Translations under genes and position numbers: made by a program
Shown here: in pieces, positions 33,063 to 41,940 of the stretch
Layout of the letters: each line of letters begins with the position of its first letter
How positions within the stretch are numbered: the stretch's first letter is position 1
The notes under the pieces: model-generated
Seen by the model: only the letters and a program-made list of their open reading frames with translations
Told to the model about the DNA's origin: nothing
Database searches by the model: none
From: Bradyrhizobium sp. SZCCT0153
GTDB lineage: Bacteria > Pseudomonadota > Alphaproteobacteria > Rhizobiales > Xanthobacteraceae
NCBI RefSeq assembly: GCF_018129995.1
Contig: NZ_JAFCKS010000006.1
Location: 124,001 to 188,000, forward strand
DNA: 64,000 nucleotides
Direction: 5' to 3'

Positions 33063-33095
33063 TATCAAGGCAAGACGCTAATGGGAGAGGTGCTG

Positions 33096-35018
33096 ATGCA
33101 ATTCCATCTCAATGGATTTCAGCCGGGCGATCCTGAAATCGCCGATCCCGCCGCGCGCGTTCCGGACTCGGGCGCAGCGGGCGCCGTGCCTGAAGAGGTC
33201 GATGTCCTCATCGTCGGCTGCGGCCCTGCGGGCCTGACGCTCGCTGCGCAGCTTGCGCAATTCCCCGAGATCAAGACCTGCATCGTCGAGCAGAAGCCGG
33301 GACGCCTGCTGGTCGGGCAGGCCGACGGCGTCGCCTGCCGCACCATGGAGATGTTCCACGCCTATGGCTTCAGCGAGCGCGTGCTGAAGGAGGCTTGCTG
33401 GGTCAACGAGACGACGTTCTGGAAGCCCGACGAGCGCACGCCGGAAAACATCGTCCGCAGTGGCCGGGTGCAGGACGTCGAGGACGGGCTGTCGGAATTC
33501 CCGCACGTCATTCTCAACCAGGCGCGCATTCATGACGGTTTTCTCGACACCATGCGCAAATCGCCGGCCGGGCTCGAACCCCATTACAGTCGCCGCCTGC
33601 TCGACCTCGAGGTCGATCCGGCCGCGGGGCCTGCCGATCATGCCGTGACGGTGCGGCTCGAACGGATCGATGCCGGAAACGAGGGCAAGATCGAGACGGT
33701 CAAGGCGCGCTATGTCGTCGGCTGTGACGGCGCACGCAGCACGGTGCGCAAATCGATCGGCCGCGAGCTGCACGGCGATTCCGCCAACCACGCCTGGGGC
33801 GTGATGGACGTGCTGGCGGTGACCGATTTCCCGGACATCCGCTTCAAGGCCCTGATCCAGTCGGCGAAGGACGGCAGCCTGCTGATCATTCCGCGCGAAG
33901 GCGGCTACATGGTCCGCATCTATGTCGAGCTTGCAAAACTCGAGGTCGGCGAGCGCGTCGCCAACCGCAACATCACCGCCGACGACGTGATTGCGAAAGC
34001 GCAACGGATATTGAAGCCGCATACGCTGGAGGTGAAGGAAATCGCTTGGTGGTCGGTCTACGAGATCGGCCAGCGCCTGACCGACAAGTTCGACGACGTG
34101 CCGGAGGCCGAGATCGCGACGCGTCTGCCGCGCATCTTCATCGCCGGCGATGCCTGCCATACCCACAGCCCGAAGGCGGGGCAGGGCATGAACGTCTCGA
34201 TGCAGGACGCGTTCAATCTCGGCTGGAAGCTCGCTGCCGTCCTCCGCAAGCAGTGTGCACCGGGTCTCTTGCACTCCTACTCGGCGGAGCGCCAGGCGGT
34301 TGCGAAGGAGCTGATCGATTTCGACCGCGAATGGGCGGGAATCCTTGCGTCCGCCGCCAAGGCCGGCGGCGCCGATGCCGCCAGGACCCAGGACTATTTC
34401 GTCAGGCACGGTCGCTACACCGCGGGCACGGCGACGCATTATCGCGCGTCGGCTCTCACCGGCGCGACGTCCCACCAGCATCTGGCGCACGGCTACGTCA
34501 TCGGAACGCGCTTCCATTCCGCGCCGGTGATCCGGCTTGCCGACGCCAAGCCGGTGCATCTCGGTCACGCAGCGCAGGCCGATGGTCGCTTCCGCATCTA
34601 CGCGTTTTCGCCCGCGGAAAATCCGGCAGCACCGGGCTCGGCCATTCGTGCCTTGTGCGACTTCCTCAGCGACGCCGGGCAATCGCCGGTGAAGCGCTAT
34701 ACGCCCGTTGGCGCCGACGTCGACAGCGTGATCGACCTGCGCGCGGTCTTCCAGCAGGATCATCGCGAACTCGCCGTCGAGGCGATGCCGTCGCTGCTGC
34801 TGCCGCGCAAAGGCCGCTACGGCTTGATCGACTACGAGAAGATGTTCTGCCCGGATATCAAGAATGGTCACGACGTTTTCGCCATGCGTGGCATCGACCG
34901 CAAGGCGGGTTGCGTGGTCGTGGTGCGGCCGGATCAGTATGTCGCGAGCGTGTTGCCGCTCGACGATTTTGCTGCACTTGCTGCGTACTTCGACGGGTTC
35001 ATGCGGCAGGTGGACTGA
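33096..35018 (+). CDS. mobA: 3-Hydroxybenzoate 4-monooxygenase MobA
   Basis: The 640-residue FAD monooxygenase starts MQFHLNGFQPGDP, as in Comamonas MobA (639 residues, phenol-hydroxylase fold). It has the FAD-binding GxGxxG region (VLIVGCGPAGLTLAAQL, near residue 40), the GDACHTHSPKAGQGMN motif near 350, and a C-terminal thioredoxin-like domain (SPVKRYTPVGADVDSVIDLR). It hydroxylates 3-hydroxybenzoate to protocatechuate using NADPH and O2. A GGGAGAGG site lies five bases before the ATG at 33096; longer frames overlap the promoter. No ring-cleavage genes are adjacent. The divergent MarR gene probably regulates it. Confidence 0.9.
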   Translation: MQFHLNGFQPGDPEIADPAARVPDSGAAGAVPEEVDVLIVGCGPAGLTLAAQLAQFPEIKTCIVEQKPGRLLVGQADGVACRTMEMFHAYGFSERVLKEACWVNETTFWKPDERTPENIVRSGRVQDVEDGLSEFPHVILNQARIHDGFLDTMRKSPAGLEPHYSRRLLDLEVDPAAGPADHAVTVRLERIDAGNEGKIETVKARYVVGCDGARSTVRKSIGRELHGDSANHAWGVMDVLAVTDFPDIRFKALIQSAKDGSLLIIPREGGYMVRIYVELAKLEVGERVANRNITADDVIAKAQRILKPHTLEVKEIAWWSVYEIGQRLTDKFDDVPEAEIATRLPRIFIAGDACHTHSPKAGQGMNVSMQDAFNLGWKLAAVLRKQCAPGLLHSYSAERQAVAKELIDFDREWAGILASAAKAGGADAARTQDYFVRHGRYTAGTATHYRASALTGATSHQHLAHGYVIGTRFHSAPVIRLADAKPVHLGHAAQADGRFRIYAFSPAENPAAPGSAIRALCDFLSDAGQSPVKRYTPVGADVDSVIDLRAVFQQDHRELAVEAMPSLLLPRKGRYGLIDYEKMFCPDIKNGHDVFAMRGIDRKAGCVVVVRPDQYVASVLPLDDFAALAAYFDGFMRQVD

Positions 35019-35178
35019 CAGCGGTCCTTGCGCGCTGTCTTGCGCGCCGCGCCGATGAACGGCGAATGAATATTGAACCGCGCGCGGCCTCCGTTTCGAT
35101 CTTTCGACGGATAAGTCCATCCCCGGCGGAACGCCTGTTCCGCTGGCGCGTTCCGACTCCAAAGAGGAGGACTTCGCC

Positions 35179-36207
35179 ATGAGATTGAGAAGCGTGTTGC
35201 TTGCCGCATTGCTGCTCGCCCCGACGGCCGCACTGGCCGCCCCGGGCGTCGTTACCGTCTCGACCGGCCTGCGTGCCGGGCCGGGTTCGGGCTTTCCCCT
35301 GGTCGATCGCATCCCGGAGGGCGCCCGCGTCAACATCCATGGCTGCCTGCGCGGCAATGCCTGGTGCGACGTGAGCTTCTCGGATGACCGCGGCTGGGTA
35401 TCGTCGCAATATCTCGAATATCTCTATCGCAATCACTACGTCTATCTGCCCGACTATGTCGACGAGATCGACGTGCCCGTCGTTCCCTTCATGCTGACCT
35501 CGTACTGGTCGAGCTATTACGAGGGACGGCCCTGGTATCGGCGCCATGCCTATTGGAATAACTACTGGAGTTCGCATCAACGCTTCGCGACGCGACTGAC
35601 GATCGATCCGCATGCGGCCCGCATCGGCCGCGCGGCAACGCGCGATGCGGCGATCGCACTCGGACGCGACGGTGCCAAGGCTGACGGTGCCAAGTCGGAC
35701 GGTGCAAAGGCCAGGGGCGCCGCCGCGGTCTCCGGCCGTGATGCCGCAACGGCACGGCACGACGCCGCCATCGCCAGGCGCGATGCTGCGGTAGCGACCG
35801 ACCGGACGCGCGCTGGACGAAGCGAGCGCATCGCTCATGAGCGGACCAGCGTGCAGAGCCGCAATCCGCGCGATGCACAGGCCCGCGTCATTCACGAGCA
35901 GGCCGCACAGCGCGCCGCGGTGCGTGCGCAACCGATGGCGCGCGCGCACGACGTGGCGCGCGCACATGGGGCGCCGCGAGTATCAGCCGCGCCTGCGAGC
36001 CGGCCCGCGATGCCGCATGTCGCCCAGCCGAATGTGAGCCACGGCCCGCCGATGAACGCGCATGCCCAGATGCCGGCGCCGCGCGCGGCCGCACCTGCGA
36101 TGCCGCATGTCGGCGGCGGCGGTGGTGGTGCCCCTCACATGAACGCGGCGCCGCGCGGCGGCGGTGCGCCGGCCGGCGGCCCCGGTGGCGGCCACCAGAA
36201 GCACTAG
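35179..36207 (+). CDS. Secreted SH3-domain protein with long low-complexity tail
   Basis: The 342-residue protein has a signal peptide (MRLRSVLLAALLLAPTAALA) and an SH3b domain (residues 22-80: VSTGLRAGPGSGFPLVDRIP, then CDVSFSDDRGWVSSQYLE), which in secreted proteins binds peptidoglycan. A tyrosine- and tryptophan-rich stretch follows (SYWSSYYEGRPWYRR). Residues 150-342 are alanine-, arginine- and histidine-rich with degenerate GRDAA and AKADGAK repeats, ending in a glycine-rich tail. AGGAGG lies upstream of the ATG. A hairpin terminator follows. Confidence 0.83.
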   Translation: MRLRSVLLAALLLAPTAALAAPGVVTVSTGLRAGPGSGFPLVDRIPEGARVNIHGCLRGNAWCDVSFSDDRGWVSSQYLEYLYRNHYVYLPDYVDEIDVPVVPFMLTSYWSSYYEGRPWYRRHAYWNNYWSSHQRFATRLTIDPHAARIGRAATRDAAIALGRDGAKADGAKSDGAKARGAAAVSGRDAATARHDAAIARRDAAVATDRTRAGRSERIAHERTSVQSRNPRDAQARVIHEQAAQRAAVRAQPMARAHDVARAHGAPRVSAAPASRPAMPHVAQPNVSHGPPMNAHAQMPAPRAAAPAMPHVGGGGGGAPHMNAAPRGGGAPAGGPGGGHQKH

Positions 36208-36230
36208 AAAACGCTCCGATGTTTGCAAGG

Positions 36231-36262
36231 AAAGCCCGGCCCTCGCGCCGGGCTTTCTGTTT
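36231..36262 (+). terminator. Intrinsic-type terminator after the SH3 gene
   Basis: AAAGCCCGG and CCGGGCTTT form a perfect nine-base stem around an eight-base loop, followed by CTGTTT. It lies 24 bases after the stop codon. Confidence 0.7.
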
Positions 36263-36388
36263 GATCCGGACCGGTTCCCTGCGCGTACAATTTAAGAAAG
36301 TTCTTCGCGGGCAGATTTCATCGATCGTAATAGGTCTACTCAAAGCTGTAAGCATCCACTCGGGGCAGCGGGGCACGGGAGGATGACG

Positions 36389-36667
36389 ATGAGACAGAAC
36401 CAGGCGGAGAGCCGCCGCCAAAGTGTCGCGAAGCGGTCGATGACCAAGGAAGCCAAGCAGCTGTCCGGCCTGATTGCCGGATTGCGCGAATCCCTCGACG
36501 GGATTCACAAGGAGCGAACGAGCACAAAACTCTCCGGCGCCGAGATGGGCATGCTGGACGAGCGTCGCAACAATCTGCTGCTCACCATCGCAGCCCTCGA
36601 CGACCGCCTCTCGGCGGTGCAGGGGCTGATCGATCTCGGCCGCCCCCATATCATCCGCGTCCACTGA
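36389..36667 (+). CDS. Hypothetical coiled-coil protein, 92 residues
   Basis: The ATG at 36389 is preferred because GGGAGG lies six bases upstream; an ATG at 36383 is directly adjacent to it. The product is helical and charged: SVAKRSMTKEAKQLSGLIAG, then HKERTSTKLSGAEMGMLDER and RNNLLLTIAALDDRLSAVQ. No signal or membrane segment is present. I do not recognise the family. Confidence 0.6.
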   Translation: MRQNQAESRRQSVAKRSMTKEAKQLSGLIAGLRESLDGIHKERTSTKLSGAEMGMLDERRNNLLLTIAALDDRLSAVQGLIDLGRPHIIRVH

Positions 36668-36980
36668 TCGGAGCGCGGACCCGATGCTATCGGCTTCGTC
36701 GCGGCGGCGACGGAACCGGGCTCGGCTGCCGACTCTGGGTGGCAGGCGCGGATCGAGATCTGCACCGCTGCGGGTGCTGCGCCCAGCAGGTCCTCACCGG
36801 GCAAGCCCGCGACAAGCAGAATCGCATTCATGATGCGGCGCACGATCAAGCTCCTCGCTTGGCGGGAGCCAGGCACAATGCTGCCGCGGATGGCACCAAA
36901 TTGCCACGCTCCCGGCGAATTGCGGCCAAAGCCCGCTGCCACGAGAAGAGCGGGTGCGGGGCAACGCAAGGGGATGCGCA
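36668..36980. other. Gene-free stretch before a small ORF
   Basis: This 313-base stretch between two small genes has no supported gene or signal apart from an A-G-rich ribosome site at its end (AAGGGG, 36968-36973). A minus-strand frame there lacks a ribosome site and recognisable family. Confidence 0.4.
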
Positions 36981-37160
36981 TTGGCCTACAAGATGGTCGC
37001 AGAACGCGACAACGAGAAGTGCAGTTTTGCTCGCGAGAGCCGGTTGGTCATCGTGGCGAAGGCAAGGGTTTGGGCGAGCGAGGGATGGAAGGTCGTAATC
37101 ACCGACCAGGACGGCAAGGCCTACGCGCCGCCCGAATTCGATCAGCTATTGGCGGCCTGA
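36981..37160 (+). CDS. Small hypothetical protein, 59 residues
   Basis: The protein reads AYKMVAERDNEKCSFARESR, then LVIVAKARVWASEGWKVVIT and DQDGKAYAPPEFDQLLAA. A TTG at 36981 has AAGGGG seven bases upstream and is preferred; an ATG at 36993 is the alternative. It has a mixed alpha/beta pattern and no signal peptide. Similar short proteins occur in Bradyrhizobium without a known role. Confidence 0.6.
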   Translation: MAYKMVAERDNEKCSFARESRLVIVAKARVWASEGWKVVITDQDGKAYAPPEFDQLLAA

Positions 37161-37226
37161 CCGCAAGGCGGGGTTGAAGCGCGATGAGATTGGGATGCAT
37201 TGTCGTCACGCTTCAGGCTATTGTTT

Positions 37227-37274
37227 GCGCATGATCGCCTCGGAAGACAGCGGCGCACTTTTCCGGATCGTGCT
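37227..37274. repeat. Short dispersed repeat, copy 2
   Basis: GCGCATGATC, then TCGGAAGACAGCG and GCGCACTTTTCCGGATCGTG. Related to 1986-2019. The ends GCATGATC and GATCGTGC are nearly complementary, so the unit can fold. Confidence 0.5.
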
Positions 37275-37286
37275 GGGGGACGACGC

Positions 37287-37664
37287 TTGACATCACTGTT
37301 TCGACCGGGGCGCGACCTGATCGCGCTCCTGATTGTTCTTGCAGCCGCCGCCGTCCTGACGGCGACGGTTGCCGTCGCGCAGAATCTGGATGCCGGAAAG
37401 TCGCCGGAAAAGCTCTTCGCCGATGGTTGCGCGACCTGCCATCGCAGCCCGCGCGGCCTTGCCAAGGGGCGCTTCAGCCTGACGCTGTCCTGGTTCCTGA
37501 AGGACCATTACGTCGCCGGTTCGGACACGGCGAAGGCGCTCGCCGCCTATCTGGTGTCGGTCGATACGCCGCCGCCGCGCGCTGCGGCCAAGCCGGGCGC
37601 CAAGCCGGGTGCCAAGCCGTCCAAATCCGCGCCGCGTCCGCCCAAACCTACACAAAGCCAGTAG
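37287..37664 (+). CDS. Membrane-anchored c-type cytochrome, single haem
   Basis: The 125-residue protein has an N-terminal signal or anchor (LIALLIVLAAAAVLTATVAV) and one haem site, CATCH, in LFADGCATCHRSPRG near residue 53. The C-terminal half is rich in proline, lysine and alanine with a GAKP repeat. A TTG at 37287, six bases after GGGGGA, is preferred because no ATG is close and it starts just before the signal. It probably transfers electrons in the periplasm. No partner is nearby. Confidence 0.7.
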   Translation: MTSLFRPGRDLIALLIVLAAAAVLTATVAVAQNLDAGKSPEKLFADGCATCHRSPRGLAKGRFSLTLSWFLKDHYVAGSDTAKALAAYLVSVDTPPPRAAAKPGAKPGAKPSKSAPRPPKPTQSQ

Positions 37665-37711
37665 CCTGCGTTCGCTCCATCCCGGGCTATGGGGGGCGGT
37701 GAGCGGAGCAG

Positions 37712-38281
37712 CTACGCGCGCCGATGCGTCTGTGCGATCAGCCGGTCGTGCACGGCGCGTAGTTCGGCGCTCATGCGCGTCTGTCCCGTCGTGACATAGG
37801 ACAGCCAGGCGCCGTCGGCGGCGAGGCGGACGACGTGGAGCTCCGGCGTGCCGTCTGTCGTACGGTGGCGCTTCAGTCGCGCCTTGATCCAGTCGTTCCA
37901 GAGCCGGCGCAGCGGCGGATCGGTGACGACGACCATGCTCAGCGCCGCCCAGGGCGTCGCGAAGCCGAAGGCCTTTCCGGTGAACACCGCATTGACGTAG
38001 GCGCGCGTAAAACTGCCGCCCGGCCTGGAATCGGACTCGATTGCGGCGTCGATCTCGGCATCGACGCGGGCAAGCAGATCGGCGAACAGGCCCTCGATCA
38101 GTGCCTGCTTGCTGCCGAAGTGATGAAACAGCCCGCCTTTGGTGACCCCGGCCGCCGCCGCCACCGCCTGCACGGTGACGCCGGCGACGCCATGGTCCAT
38201 TGCGATGGCTGCGGCGCAGTCGAGCAGGGCGCGCCGGACCTGCTCCGGTTGCTTGGCTCGGGTATAGGCGCTTGGCGGCAT
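37712..38281 (-). CDS. TetR-family transcriptional regulator
   Basis: The 189-residue protein has a TetR DNA-binding domain: VRRALLDCAAAIAMDHGVAG, then VTVQAVAAAAGVTKGGLFHH and FGSKQALIEGLFADLLARV. The C-terminal part is a helical ligand domain. Its ATG overlaps the stop codon of the SMR efflux gene by one base (TGATG), so the pair is co-translated. It is likely to repress its own operon via the palindrome at 38654-38665. Confidence 0.9.
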   Translation of the reverse strand: MPPSAYTRAKQPEQVRRALLDCAAAIAMDHGVAGVTVQAVAAAAGVTKGGLFHHFGSKQALIEGLFADLLARVDAEIDAAIESDSRPGGSFTRAYVNAVFTGKAFGFATPWAALSMVVVTDPPLRRLWNDWIKARLKRHRTTDGTPELHVVRLAADGAWLSYVTTGQTRMSAELRAVHDRLIAQTHRRA

Positions 38282-38625
38282 CAATGCACCGTGGTCTCCG
38301 AGAACAGGTTGATCACCACGACCCCGGACACGATCAGCGCGATGCCGACGAACGCCGCGGCGTCCAGCATCTGGCGGAACAGCACGAAGGAAACGGTGGC
38401 AGTCAGGATGATGCCGACCCCGCCCCAGATCGCGTAGGCGATGCTCAAGGGGATGACCCGGATCGCGATCGACAGCGCGTAGAACGAGGCGACATAGAAC
38501 AGCACCATGGCCAGCGTCGGCCACGGCCGCGTGAACTGCGCCGATTGCTGCAGGAAGGCGGACGCGGTGACCTCGAGGACGATGGCGAGGGCAAGCATGG
38601 CGTAGGCATTGAAGGTGGAGGTCAT
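38281..38625 (-). CDS. SMR-family multidrug efflux protein
   Basis: The 114-residue protein has four membrane segments and the essential glutamate of EmrE in the first (LALAIVLEVTASAFLQQS). It continues YALSIAIRVIPLSIAYAIW, then GGVGIILTATVSFVLFRQML and ALIVSGVVVINLF. It works as a dimer exporting cationic drugs in exchange for protons. The ATG at 38625 gives the usual length; an upstream start at 38679 adds 18 residues. It is the first gene of an operon with the TetR regulator. Confidence 0.88.
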   Translation of the reverse strand: MTSTFNAYAMLALAIVLEVTASAFLQQSAQFTRPWPTLAMVLFYVASFYALSIAIRVIPLSIAYAIWGGVGIILTATVSFVLFRQMLDAAAFVGIALIVSGVVVINLFSETTVH

Positions 38626-38653
38626 GGCAAGCTCGAACGTAGCGCAGCAAAGA

Positions 38654-38665
38654 TACCGCGCGGTA
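38654..38665. promoter_or_regulatory. Palindrome upstream of the SMR-TetR operon
   Basis: The perfect 12-base palindrome TACCGCGCGGTA lies 28 bases upstream of the efflux gene. On the minus strand it falls between a weak TGTCAA (-35) and TATCTT (-10) spaced by 17 bases. A TetR dimer could bind it. Confidence 0.5.
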
Positions 38666-39115
38666 GGTATGTTTGACACGTGGAATGTGGCCCTTGCCAG
38701 GGGCTGCTATCACGTGTGAGTGACGAGCCTGCGACACGGACAGTACGCGGCCTGGCCGTAATGTTCCACGATCGGTCACCGACAAACACGAAGCCGCCGC
38801 AGGATGAATTTAGCGGCGGCTTCGAAGTAGCATGGCAGATGTGGTGTCAGTTGATCCGTACGGAGAGTTCGACGTCCTCGGCAAGGTCGGTGGATAGATA
38901 GGTCGGCAAGCGATTCTCGGAGACGCCGCGCAGCGGGGCGGAGATCGCGCGCCATGCCGACGGGATGGCGGACATGTTCTGCGCCTATCTAAGCGAACTG
39001 GCCCGGCGCCGAGATCATTCCTGACATCTGCGTTCACGGCCCAATATCGTTTCGGATTTGGCCTGATCATGGGTTAGCCTCGCGCCATCCTCGTCCAGCC
39101 ATCGAGCGCCGCGCC
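38666..39115. other. Gene-free stretch with a strong hairpin
   Basis: About 450 bases separate the efflux operon (minus) from the PaiB gene (plus). The only structured element I see is a perfect 12-base stem at 38789-38824. The several frames across the stretch lack ribosome sites. Confidence 0.45.
38789..38824. other. Perfect 12-base hairpin
   Basis: CGAAGCCGCCGC and GCGGCGGCTTCG form the stem around a 12-base loop. It lies in gene-free DNA, well away from either neighbouring gene, and has no U-run beside it. It could be part of a small RNA or a processing site. Confidence 0.4.
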
Positions 39116-39757
39116 ATGCATCTCCTCCGTCCCCAATTCCGCATCGAGGAGCAGCGCGCGCTGGAATTCGCAAGCCAGCGCGGCTTTGGCGTGATCGTGG
39201 CGGCGGATGAGCGTGGTCCGCGGGCCTCGCACGTGCCGTTCGTGCTGGATCGGCATGACGGTCAGGCCATCGTGCAGATTCATCTCACCGCAAGAAATCC
39301 GCTCGTTCCGCTCGCGGACGGCACGAGACGTTTGCTGCTGATCGTTGCCGGCGACGATGCCTACATCTCCAACGACTGGTATTCTTCGCGCGACAACGTC
39401 TCGACCTGGCTCTACGAGGCGGTGCACCTGTCGGGTGTGGCGCATTTGCGCGGGCTGGACGAGAACCGCGGGCACGGCGATGCGCTGCTGGCAGTCGCCG
39501 AGGCGCGGTTACCGAAGCAGCCCTGGGACCTCGCGCGGATGGAGCCGGACAAGCGCGAGAGCATGCTGGCTGCGATCCGCGTCATCGACCTCGTGGTGGA
39601 CGAGGTCGAGGGGCAGGCCAAGCTCAACCAGCACAAGGGCGATACGGATCATGTCGCGGTCGCCGATCGGCTGGCGCGGTCGGAGGAGACGGGGCATCGG
39701 CGGCTGGCGCGGAAGATGCAGGCGCTGCGGCCGGGGCTTGGGTATGATCTTTCGTGA
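39116..39757 (+). CDS. PaiB-family FMN-binding protein
   Basis: The 213-residue protein resembles PaiB: GFGVIVAADERGPRASHVPF, then HLTARNPLVPLADGTRRLLL, IVAGDDAYISNDWYSSRDN, STWLYEAVHLSG, and a C-terminal QAKLNQHKGDTDHVAVADRL. PaiB-type proteins bind FMN in a split-barrel fold and have been linked to negative transcription control in Bacillus. The ATG at 39116 is clear. The pyridoxal kinase gene follows, starting 48 bases after this stop. Confidence 0.86.
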   Translation: MHLLRPQFRIEEQRALEFASQRGFGVIVAADERGPRASHVPFVLDRHDGQAIVQIHLTARNPLVPLADGTRRLLLIVAGDDAYISNDWYSSRDNVSTWLYEAVHLSGVAHLRGLDENRGHGDALLAVAEARLPKQPWDLARMEPDKRESMLAAIRVIDLVVDEVEGQAKLNQHKGDTDHVAVADRLARSEETGHRRLARKMQALRPGLGYDLS

Positions 39758-39804
39758 TCCGGGCTATCTTGCGCCGCCTTACTTTTAATCCTACGGACCT
39801 CCAC

Positions 39805-40617
39805 ATGCTCGTCATCTCCATTCAGAGCCAGGTGGTCCACGGCCATGTCGGCAACAGCGCAGCCGCCTATGCCATGCAGGCGGAGGGCGTGAACGTCGCG
39901 GCGGTGCCGACGACGCTGCTGTCGAACCACCCGCGCTATCCGAGCCTGCGGGGCCGGGTGCTGGAGACAGAGCTCGTCGCAGATCTGCTGCAGGGCCTCG
40001 AGGAGCGCGATCTCGTCGACGAGGCCGTGGTGCTCGTCACAGGTTATCTCGGCTCGCCCGGCAATGCTGCCGTCGTCGCCGATTTCGTCGAACGGGCGCT
40101 GCTCCGCAATTCGAAGCTCGTCTATCTCTGCGACCCCGTGATCGGGGATGACGGCCGCGTCTATGTCGCCGACGGCATCCTGGACGTGGTTCGGCATCGT
40201 CTGCTGCCGGCCGCGAACCTGACCACGCCGAACCAGTTCGAGCTCGGGCTGCTCGCAGGCCTCGCGGTCGCGGACGCCCAGGACCTGCGAACGGCGTGCG
40301 CCGCGCTGGCCGGGACCGGCCGCATCGACGTCGTCGCCACCGGCTGCACGCTCGCCGACACGGTCGAAGGGCAGGTGGAGACCATTCTGTGTGTTGATGG
40401 TCAGTTGTCGCGCTTTGCGACGCCGCGCCTGCCGATCCGGCCCTATGGCACCGGCGATCTCCTCACCGGGCTGATCGCGGCGCATCTGGCCAAGGGCAAA
40501 GCAACCGAGGCGGCGGTGCGGCTCGCGGTCGAGACCATCTTCGCGGTGCTGGTGCGCACGCAGCAGGCCGGCACCGCAGAGATGCGGCTGGTGCCGCTGC
40601 CGACGTCGGGCCAGTAA
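39805..40617 (+). CDS. pdxY: Pyridoxal kinase
   Basis: The 270-residue protein is of the ribokinase superfamily PdxY type. It starts MLVISIQSQVVHGHVGNSAA, has the substrate loop, then LVYLCDPVIGDDGRVYVAD, TTPNQFELGLLAG and the catalytic PYGTGDLLTGLIAAHLA, where the aspartate is the base. It phosphorylates pyridoxal, salvaging vitamin B6. The ATG at 39805 is preferred on homology; a longer frame begins at 39754. It follows the PaiB gene and is convergent with a peptidase gene. Confidence 0.92.
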   Translation: MLVISIQSQVVHGHVGNSAAAYAMQAEGVNVAAVPTTLLSNHPRYPSLRGRVLETELVADLLQGLEERDLVDEAVVLVTGYLGSPGNAAVVADFVERALLRNSKLVYLCDPVIGDDGRVYVADGILDVVRHRLLPAANLTTPNQFELGLLAGLAVADAQDLRTACAALAGTGRIDVVATGCTLADTVEGQVETILCVDGQLSRFATPRLPIRPYGTGDLLTGLIAAHLAKGKATEAAVRLAVETIFAVLVRTQQAGTAEMRLVPLPTSGQ

Positions 40618-40629
40618 GCCATAACGGCT

Positions 40630-41940
40630 TCAGGTCGCGCGCTTGCCGGCCGATTGCGCCGATTTCTGCGGCTTGGCCGGGCTCTTCTGCTCGCGCGCGG
40701 CCTGTGCCTTGGGCGGCCTGGCGCTGGCTACCGCCCGCGTCTTCTTCGGCCTGGCGTTGGCCGCTTCCTTGCGGTCTGCCGTGCCCCGCTTCGAGACGTA
40801 TTCCTGACCATCGATCGGGCCGACATGCGGCGGATCGCGGCCGAGATAGGGCCGGCCGATGCCGAGTGCCTTGCCGTTGGCATCGACCCATTTCCACAGG
40901 ATCTCGGTCGAGACCCAGCGCTGTGCGCGATTGTCGCCCTTGGTGCTGACGATGTCGGCCGCCATGCCGTGGCCGTAGCCGCCGCGCGTGCTGCCGCCGT
41001 GATAGGAGCGGTCGGAGGCGGCCTTCAGGCCGCTTGCGATCGACTGGCGGTAGTCGTCGCGGAACGCGCTGGTGATGCCCGGCGAGAGGCCGGCGGCTTC
41101 AGCGGCGAGCAGCGTGCGAAACAGTTTTCGCTTGAAGCTCTTGTCCATGCCGCCGATGACGTAATCCGTCATCGACATGTTCGCGTGCTCGGCCGCCTTC
41201 GGATCCTTCCAGCCGAAGTCCTCGTCGACGAGCCTGGTGAAGCTGCGCATCACCGTGACCATCCTGCCCTTGCGCTTGACGGTGACGGCGCGGCGATCCT
41301 CGACCTTGATGGAGTCCTCCTTGGGCGTGCGCTGGTAGAGCGCCCAGAGGTAGCGGTCGATGCAGGCGTCCATGACGAAGCATTCGTCGAGCACGGCGAC
41401 GGTATCCGCAGACGGTGAGGCCTTGCTCGCTGCGGCAGTGGGTCCGCTCGCGATCGCCGCGGGGGACAGCGCGTCAGTCGTCACGATCTCGGAGGGATCG
41501 GCGGACGCGAGTTTGATCGCGGGCTCCTGTGCCGGAGCCGGAGCAGCCTCGCTGACGACCGGTGCCGGGTCAGGCGCAAGCTGCGGCGCGGAGGGCGGCT
41601 CGCTCGGCAAGATCAGCGCCGGATCGGCCGAGGCGAGCTTGATGGAGGGAGCTGGCGCCTCCTCGGGCGTTGCCGCTTCAGTAGCCGTCGGTTCAGGTTC
41701 TGCAGCGACTGCGGCCGCGATGTCGGCAGTCAAGGCAACGCCATCCTCGATGACTGCAGCGCGCGGGATGTCAGCGAGGTCGAGCCGGCTAAGATCCTTT
41801 GCGCGCGAGACGGCGGCAGCATTGGCGCCACTATTTTCGATGAGGGCAGGCGCATAGGCGGACAAAGAGAGCGCCAGCCAGCCGGCGAGAACCGCCGAAG
41901 GGCAGGAGACCGCCACCAGAAGAGACCGCCGATCATTCAT
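40630..41940 (-). CDS. M15-type peptidase-like membrane protein
   Basis: The 436-residue protein has an N-terminal membrane anchor (LLVAVSCPSAVLAGWLALSL), a long proline- and alanine-rich linker, and a C-terminal D-Ala-D-Ala carboxypeptidase-like domain. Zinc-binding candidates appear in GYGHGMAADIV (H and D of SxHxxGxAxD) and PPHVGPIDGQEY. A C-terminal lysine- and alanine-rich tail follows. The linker repeats IKLASADP twice. Family members trim peptidoglycan stem peptides. It lies convergent with pdxY and divergent from the Flp pilin gene. Confidence 0.7.
   Translation of the reverse strand: MNDRRSLLVAVSCPSAVLAGWLALSLSAYAPALIENSGANAAAVSRAKDLSRLDLADIPRAAVIEDGVALTADIAAAVAAEPEPTATEAATPEEAPAPSIKLASADPALILPSEPPSAPQLAPDPAPVVSEAAPAPAQEPAIKLASADPSEIVTTDALSPAAIASGPTAAASKASPSADTVAVLDECFVMDACIDRYLWALYQRTPKEDSIKVEDRRAVTVKRKGRMVTVMRSFTRLVDEDFGWKDPKAAEHANMSMTDYVIGGMDKSFKRKLFRTLLAAEAAGLSPGITSAFRDDYRQSIASGLKAASDRSYHGGSTRGGYGHGMAADIVSTKGDNRAQRWVSTEILWKWVDANGKALGIGRPYLGRDPPHVGPIDGQEYVSKRGTADRKEAANARPKKTRAVASARPPKAQAAREQKSPAKPQKSAQSAGKRAT

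Noticed and set aside
33078..35357. Long minus-strand frame opposite mobA
   Set aside because: It has no homology or ribosome site and mirrors the third-codon pattern of mobA.
36505..36981. Minus-strand frame across 36668-36981
   Set aside because: It overlaps the gene at 36389-36667, has no ribosome site and no recognisable family.
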